A stretch of 28,277 nucleotides of DNA. It comes from JBBDRX01 sp040905245. Its GTDB lineage: Bacteria > Bacteroidota > Rhodothermia > Balneolales > Balneolaceae. This document shows positions 24,901 through 28,277 of the stretch, in pieces. A program made the translations under genes and the position numbers. The notes below the pieces were generated by a model. That model was not told the DNA's origin and ran no database searches. It saw only the letters and a list, made by a program, of their open reading frames with translations. The number at the start of each line of letters is the position of its first letter. The stretch's first letter is position 1. Location: the NCBI GenBank assembly GCA_040905245.1, contig JBBDRX010000080.1:1-28277 (forward strand). Direction: 5' to 3'.

Positions 24901-25522
24901 GACCTATACCCCCATTGTGATGATTGACCCTCTTCCAAGAGCGTATGCAAAGGTGTTGGACAAGAAGGTTATTGATGTCTTCCAAAAGGTCTCCCTTGAG
25001 CAGAAGAAATGGATTCACGGAGGGCATATCCGGGAAAAATCATTGATCGGTTCCATTCACTACCTGTACGGGAAAGTCCTCAATAAGCTGAAATTCCAAT
25101 CCAAAACCATGGCCTTCAATACCTGGCTTCGAATCAAGCGAATCAGTAACTGGAATATGCCTGCTGTTTTCAGGGATGTGGAACTGGCCAACCGGGTAGC
25201 TCACGACAATTACATATCTAAACTCGATAGAACCTTCGATGCGGATGTCGAGCTGATACTCTCCAAAAATGTGACCGAGAAATTTACATCGGATCCGGCA
25301 TCTGCCTGGACGGGATTCACCAAAGGGAAGATGAATATTCACCTGGTCGAGGATGACGGGGTCATCATGAGTGGTGAGATGTTTCATGAGCCCTATGTAC
25401 AGGCGACGGCCAGGGTGATCCAGTCAATCTGGGGGTCACACGAAGCAGAGAAGGATGTAGCGAACGAGTCAGTAACCATCATAAATGAGAAAGAGGCATA
25501 CCATGAATCCATACCCGCTTAG
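21872..25522 (+). CDS. Type I polyketide synthase, KS-AT-ACP-TE (KS N-terminus truncated/frameshifted)
   Basis: A single-module synthase of 1216 residues as it stands. The ketosynthase has the active-site triad Cys88 (TACSTSL), His224 (ETHGTGT) and His264 (NIGHLD). The acyltransferase has Ser538 in GHSLGE and HAFH (634-637), the malonyl-CoA-type signature. An acyl carrier domain follows with phosphopantetheine Ser857 in GGNSL. The thioesterase at the end has a Cys nucleophile, Cys992 in GGYCYG, instead of Ser. There is no ketoreductase, dehydratase or enoylreductase. The ATG at 21872 is not a true start: the KS really begins in the preceding frame at about 21720. Unless the indel near 21898 is an error, the KS is unlikely to fold. 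The next gene overlaps its end by 20 bases. Confidence 0.88.
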   Translation: MIPSNDSSLECCWEAFEDAGYNPHTYAEPVGVFGGAAINTYMIFSGVYNRFHSEFLSSVVGNDTSFLANRVSYQLNLNGPAVTVQTACSTSLVSIHLSIQSLLNEECSMALAGGVAVWVPHEAGHLYQKGNVFTKDGHCRAFDANATGTIFGSGAGVVLLKRFNDAIADGDTIHAVIKGSAVNNDGAKKTHYTAPSVDGQAEVIVAALASSGLGADEISYVETHGTGTLIGDPIEVRALTKAYRAFTDQTNYCGIGSVKPNIGHLDAAAGIAGLIKVVLAMKHKMIPPSLHFEKSNPAIDFVNSPFYVNDRLKEWVSPNGALLRAGVTSLGMGGTNAHLIVEEAPVVERPVVNESGPVLLTFSAKNTAALDDYSSALAGFLKSNPDTALSNVAYTLQRGRKEFPYRRFLTVSDRADAIEKLEKRSADSVKTHADAADGREVLFLFSGQGAQYVNMGRDLYRQNSVFRTHLDRCAKILKPIMETDIRALLFPEPGNEEDFTLQLGNTVNTQPVIFSIEYSMAMLWMDLGIKPAAVLGHSLGEFAAACIAGVFDLETALRLIAKRGRLMQALKPGSMLAVMLPPTKMDAYLNERLSIAGINTPTSCVISGDVEAIEAVWKQFQEEGVHTHLLETSHAFHSHMMDPVLNTFREFVSEMTLNHPTIPILSSVRGEWGAPEDVTNPEYWVDSIRHPVRFAEAVEKLFDKPGWILLETGPGNILTTLVKQHPDIPPKQVLLQSLRHPKVKQDDNVFVLNTLGRLWSCGYPVEWERVYKENPVHKIPLPTYAFQRIRCWIDPVLKDSGILANHSENEIVAHVDGINKGSEKRSMVEELTTIWQEFLGIENIQKEDNFFDLGGNSLIAVQLFDEIKYKLGIQLPLSALFEAPTIEQIAKLIEPSVDVQLIPKRHTSVLVKIQEEGKERPFFCVHGHFGNVLFFNELARLLSKNRPFYGVQSVGLSGEEAPLTSIEAMAERIILEMREVQPEGPYSFGGYCYGTLVSREIAKKLEEIGETYTPIVMIDPLPRAYAKVLDKKVIDVFQKVSLEQKKWIHGGHIREKSLIGSIHYLYGKVLNKLKFQSKTMAFNTWLRIKRISNWNMPAVFRDVELANRVAHDNYISKLDRTFDADVELILSKNVTEKFTSDPASAWTGFTKGKMNIHLVEDDGVIMSGEMFHEPYVQATARVIQSIWGSHEAEKDVANESVTIINEKEAYHESIPA

Positions 25523-26279
25523 TGTGATAACAGATTTTCCCACGATTCACCGACCGTTGAGTGATCTATTCGATCCCGAGGTACTATTATCTACTGTTGG
25601 AAGGTTGGAAGAAGGCGGTGTGCATTTGTGGGTGATCTACCGAGTTGGTTCTCATAGTAGAACCAACGATGAAGCACGTCTTCTGAGCGAGCATGAACGA
25701 TACCGGGCCCAACGATTTCGCTCTGACAGAGATCGAAATCTGTTTGTATCCGGAAGGTACTATACACGGATTCTGTTGGCCGGTTACGCGGGGATTTCTC
25801 CCGAGCAAGTAACGATTGGGACGGATGCGTTCGGAAAACCGTTTTCTGATGTGGGCCTGCATTTTAGCATTTCGCATTCTCGCGATTTGTTGCTTCTCGG
25901 GTTTTCGGATACGTCAATTGGCGTCGATATTGAGCAAAAAGATCCTTTAACTGCGATCGAACGTATCGGGAAGAACCATTTCGCTGAAGCTGAAGTTCAA
26001 CAATTAATGATCGATGAGGAAGCCGGAAGGCTGGATACTTTTTTTAATACATGGACGAAAAAGGAATCTGTAATTAAGGGGATCGGGAGGGGACTCCATA
26101 TTTCGCTTCAGGGGGTCAATGTTGCGAATCGGGATGGGTGTGTTCGATGGGAGATCCCGGATGGCCCCAGCTATGGGAGCTGGTACGTTCGGGGAGTAGA
26201 AACCAATCCGGGGTATGCGTCTGCTTATGCTACACAAAATCCAGCGTCCAAACTCCGAACGTTCCACGTGGAATATTGA
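25503..26279 (+). CDS. 4'-phosphopantetheinyl transferase (Sfp/HetI type)
   Basis: A 258-residue Sfp-type transferase that moves the phosphopantetheine arm of CoA to the serine of carrier domains. Conserved motifs are SISHSRD, IGVDIEQKDP (Mg2+ ligands Asp and Glu) and FNTWTKKESVIKGIGRGL (WxxKE). The start ATG overlaps the last 20 bases of the synthase gene and has AGAAAGAGG seven bases upstream, so translational coupling is likely. Its obvious client is the ACP Ser857 of the synthase. The gene is intact, in contrast to the damaged genes in front of it. Confidence 0.93.
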   Translation: MNPYPLSVITDFPTIHRPLSDLFDPEVLLSTVGRLEEGGVHLWVIYRVGSHSRTNDEARLLSEHERYRAQRFRSDRDRNLFVSGRYYTRILLAGYAGISPEQVTIGTDAFGKPFSDVGLHFSISHSRDLLLLGFSDTSIGVDIEQKDPLTAIERIGKNHFAEAEVQQLMIDEEAGRLDTFFNTWTKKESVIKGIGRGLHISLQGVNVANRDGCVRWEIPDGPSYGSWYVRGVETNPGYASAYATQNPASKLRTFHVEY

Positions 26280-26315
26280 TCGTAATCGTAATGCGAGCTA
26301 CTCTCATCACTCACG

Positions 26316-26651
26316 TTGTCAGAAAAACAAGAAGTCTTCACGAATTGGGATCAGGCAAAAGAAGAGATCCGTAAACGGTTACCAAAGCCGCTCTTGTTTG
26401 AAGGCCTCGGCTGGCACCCGATACATGAAAATCACTTATTCCAGCAATTTCACCTGGACCGGATCCTCTACCTCTGCCAATAGTACGTACGTGACCAAAC
26501 TCCCAACCTATCCAAGTAATTTTGGCATGATTGGCTACAAAATACCCGTGAAGCTGGTTACATTGATGAACATCACCAACAAATCAGGTCCCGACTATCT
26601 ACTTCTGGTTGGCTAAATTACAGAGGGAGGGGGCAACCATTTTTTAAGTAA
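26316..26651 (+). pseudogene. Decayed coding-like region of unknown family
   Basis: One frame reads like real protein but is cut by TAG at 26481 and TAA near 26517: KQEVFTNWDQAKEEIRKRL, then HENHLFQQFHLDRILYLC, and after the stops WHDWLQNTREAGYIDEHHQQ. Stop-free stretches are 25-55 codons. No family was recognised and no start codon better than TTG 26316 was found. A 38-base segment inside it (26369-26406) is nearly identical to part of the ACR3 gene nearby. It is best treated as debris. Confidence 0.3.
26369..26406. repeat. 38-bp dispersed repeat, copy 1
   Basis: Matches 27261-27298 in the same orientation at 34 of 38 positions, with a 20-base identical core (AACGGTTACCAAAGCCGCTC). Copy 2 lies inside the ACR3 gene, where it encodes the conserved LQSGAALVTVV region on the - strand. 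Copy 1 lies in decayed DNA, so it is probably a fragment of ACR3-like sequence. The two copies flank the DoxX gene. Confidence 0.7.
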
Positions 26652-26663
26652 AGAAAAAATTAG

Positions 26664-27131
26664 ATGAAACAACTCCTCCAAACAGATGAATCCAAATCAA
26701 CTATTCTCATTCGATTTCTTGTTGGAGTGGTATTTTTTTCAGAGGGGGTCCAAAAATTTATGTATCCGGAATTGCGAGGTCCCGGTCGATTTGAGTCGAT
26801 CGGAATTCCATTTCCAGAATTTTCCGGATATATGGTTGGTGGGTTAGAAGTTCTGTGCGGACTGCTTGTCTTGGCAGGTTTTCTTACTCGATTTGCTGTT
26901 ATTCCTCTTATTGCCATTATGCTAACCGCTCTTTTTACAACAAAACTTCCAATTTTGCTGGGTACCGGCTTTTGGGGATTCAGTTTAAGAGAACTTGAGT
27001 ATTACGGACTCTTAAGCATGCTGCATGAATCCAGAAATGATCTAGCCATGTTGATTGGGAGTATTTTTCTCTGGATAAAGGGAGGCGGGTACTGGTCAGT
27101 CGATATAATGCTTCTACAAAAAGAGAACTGA
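26664..27131 (+). CDS. DoxX family membrane protein
   Basis: A 155-residue four-helix membrane protein of the DoxX/SURF4-like family: ILIRFLVGVVFFSEGVQKF at helix 1, then GRFESIGIPFPEFSGYMVGG, GLEVLCGLLVLAGFLTRF and a long loop (LPILLGTGFWGFSLRELEYYG) before the last helix. The KFMYPE turn after helix 1 is typical. DoxX proteins are associated with quinone/thiosulfate redox and redox stress complexes, but the function of most members is unknown. The ATG at 26664 starts the normal N-terminus. It stands alone between decayed DNA and the convergent ACR3 remnant. Confidence 0.88.
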   Translation: MKQLLQTDESKSTILIRFLVGVVFFSEGVQKFMYPELRGPGRFESIGIPFPEFSGYMVGGLEVLCGLLVLAGFLTRFAVIPLIAIMLTALFTTKLPILLGTGFWGFSLRELEYYGLLSMLHESRNDLAMLIGSIFLWIKGGGYWSVDIMLLQKEN

Positions 27132-27190
27132 TCGCTCGAATTTAGTATTCAACTTTCATAATCAGTAGACAAAACAAGACGTGTATCTAT

Positions 27191-27903
27191 TTAATATGTG
27201 GCACGTTTTATATTCGCAAACTTGACCAGGGAGAGCATAACCGGTACTTCAATCAGCACTCCGACAACGGTTACCAAAGCCGCTCCTGATTGAAGGCCAA
27301 AAAGAGCGATTGCAACAGCTACAGCCAATTCAAAAAAGTTACTGGCTCCGATCATGGAACCGGGGGCACAAACCTGATACGGGAGTCCGATTTTTTCCGC
27401 CATACCAAGCCAATATAAAAATGAAGTAGGTTTGAAGAGTTAACGGAATAGCAATCAGCAAAATATCGACAGACTGATTAATGATGCGTTCGCCTTGATA
27501 GGCAAACAGCAAGACCAGGGTAATCAGCAGTGAGGAGATAGAGACAGGTTTGAATTTCGGTAGAAACGTTTGGCTGTACCACTCCTTTCCTTTCCGTCTT
27601 ATAGCAATTTTGTGTGTCAGATATCTCGCCACCAATGGGATAACTACAAACACGATGATGGATGCTGCCAGTGTACTCCAGGGAATGGTAATATCTGTGA
27701 TGCCCAGTAACAATCCAACAATGGAGATGAACAAGATGAGGATCAGCAGATCATAGACGGAGACCTGAACCAGTGTGTAATTTGGATCACCGTCCGATAA
27801 ATAAGACCATACAAACACCATAGCTGTACAGGGAGCGGCTCCCAGTAATATGGCTCCTGCAATGTATTGGTCGGCCAGCTCCGGTGTGAGCTGTCGGCTT
27901 CAG
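27191..27903 (-). pseudogene. ACR3-type arsenite efflux permease, truncated and frameshifted
   Basis: On the - strand the frame begins abruptly with LTPELADQYIAGAILLGAAP then the APCTAMV motif, whose Cys binds As(III) in ACR3 proteins. It continues through VWSYLSDGDPNYTLVQVSV and several helices to TYFIFILAWYGG. At about 27403 the reading frame changes, and the C-terminal part follows in another frame with SMIGASNFFELAVAVAIALF and SGAALVTVVGVLIEVPVMLSL (27221-27283). The first ~100 residues expected of a ~350-residue ACR3 are missing, with a stop directly before the preserved part. The gene lies just after arsC, as in standard ars operons, but cannot make a working pump as read. Confidence 0.8.
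27261..27298. repeat. 38-bp dispersed repeat, copy 2 (inside ACR3 remnant)
   Basis: This is the copy of 26369-26406 that sits in a conserved protein-coding context on the - strand. It is the likely parent copy. Confidence 0.7.
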
Positions 27904-27921
27904 AATTCTATTCACACGAAC

Positions 27922-28277
27922 CTACAGTTGACTCATCATATAAAACATTTCGGATGCGATTTGCCTGCAACGTTCATCATAGATCTTTGATTCTTCAGGT
28001 GTTTCATCCGACTCTTTTGGATCCCGATATGTTATTGCTTGTCTGAAATCCGTCCCCGGGACAAACGGGCAGTTCTCATCCGCATCGGAGCAGGTCATGA
28101 TTGCGGCGAAGTTGTCTTTGGGATTTGTTTCGTCATCAAACCTTTTTGAAAAGCAGATCAAAGGGGGGATATCATCGGAAAATTTCACTTTGTACGTTGG
28201 ATTATCCCCTCCGGGATTCTCAATGATAAATCCTGCTCGTTTTAAAGCGGAAACAGCTCGTGGATTGAAAGCAGTGG
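27922..28277 (-). CDS. arsC: Arsenate reductase, low-molecular-weight phosphatase-like (5' partial)
   Basis: The frame is open to the right edge of the window; the visible 117 residues are the C-terminal part. TAFNPRAVSALKRAGFIIE, then NPTYKVKFSDD, and MTCSDADENCPFVPG with two cysteines match the arsenate reductase/protein-tyrosine-phosphatase family common in Bacteroidota. DPKESDETPEE and a final helix (RCRQIASEMFYMM) complete it. The catalytic P-loop (Cys-x5-Arg) at the N-terminus lies beyond the window. The enzyme reduces arsenate to arsenite for export by ACR3, encoded next. A GTG at 28188 is internal and not the start. Confidence 0.87.
   Translation of the reverse strand, partial: TAFNPRAVSALKRAGFIIENPGGDNPTYKVKFSDDIPPLICFSKRFDDETNPKDNFAAIMTCSDADENCPFVPGTDFRQAITYRDPKESDETPEESKIYDERCRQIASEMFYMMSQL

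Noticed and set aside
26262..26273. Perfect 12-base palindrome TTCCACGTGGAA at the end of the transferase gene
   Set aside because: It encodes the last residues of the protein, has no loop, and several such palindromes are expected by chance in 28 kb.
26215..26616. 133-codon + strand frame overlapping the end of the transferase gene
   Set aside because: It is in a different frame from the transferase and reads as low-information Ser/Asn/Lys text; the coding-like signal there is in another frame.
1..28277. tRNA, rRNA, CRISPR, insertion sequence or integrase
   Set aside because: No cloverleaf, rRNA motif, regularly spaced repeat, transposase or terminal inverted repeat was recognised by reading; covariance-model or database searches were not possible.

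Overview
The window looks like a chromosomal segment, probably from a draft or metagenome assembly, since it contains a 100-base run of N at 4174-4273. The likely source is a heterotrophic member of the Bacteroidota/Balneolota-Rhodothermota group. This is an inference from gene content: exported RraA-like, RidA-like and Gfo/Idh proteins, a GMC dehydrogenase with a Tat-exported subunit 3, a BASS-type Na+ symporter, FetAB and ACR3/ArsC. No rRNA, tRNA, CRISPR array or insertion sequence was recognised.

Layout. (1) 1-6483, + strand: a tight catabolic run of amidohydrolase (5' end outside the window), exported RraA-like protein, BASS symporter, KDPG-type aldolase (split by an in-frame TAG), xylose-isomerase-like TIM barrel (holding the N gap), D-2-hydroxyacid dehydrogenase and RidA-like lipoprotein, closed by a strong intrinsic terminator at 6575-6608. 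(2) 6642-8086, - strand: FetB/FetA-type metal exporter. (3) 8203-10575, + strand: Gfo/Idh/MocA oxidoreductase, a wrecked class C beta-lactamase-like gene, and a DUF302 protein. (4) 10585-14492, - strand: an oxidative sugar module of Tat-lipoprotein subunit 3, a badly degraded enolase-superfamily dehydratase, a beta-propeller lactonase lipoprotein and a GMC dehydrogenase. (5) 14697-20427: UppP, a CaxA-like antiporter, a fatty acid desaturase, a broken VOC gene, a small exported protein, a group III truncated hemoglobin and a ZIP transporter. (6) 20735-26279, + strand: a small polyketide locus of FkbH-like glyceryl-loading protein, KS-AT-ACP-TE synthase and Sfp-type phosphopantetheinyl transferase. 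(7) 26280-28277: a decayed region, DoxX, a broken ACR3 arsenite transporter and an ArsC-type arsenate reductase that runs out of the window.

Regions 1 and 4 fit together as a sugar-acid oxidation, dehydration and aldol-cleavage scheme: dehydrogenase, lactonase, dehydratase, KDPG-like aldolase, hydroxyacid dehydrogenase. The substrate cannot be read from the sequence. Region 6 encodes the parts of a glyceryl-primed, single-extension polyketide pathway.

Two things stand out. First, the adjacent but unrelated RraA-like protein and BASS symporter end in the same acidic/aromatic tail of about 35 residues, as if the tail had been copied between them. Second, an unusual number of genes carry lesions: the aldolase, beta-lactamase, enolase-superfamily gene, VOC gene, FkbH/KS junction and ACR3. 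Several lesions are large internal deletions. This is either real gene decay or local misassembly, and read mapping would tell the two apart.
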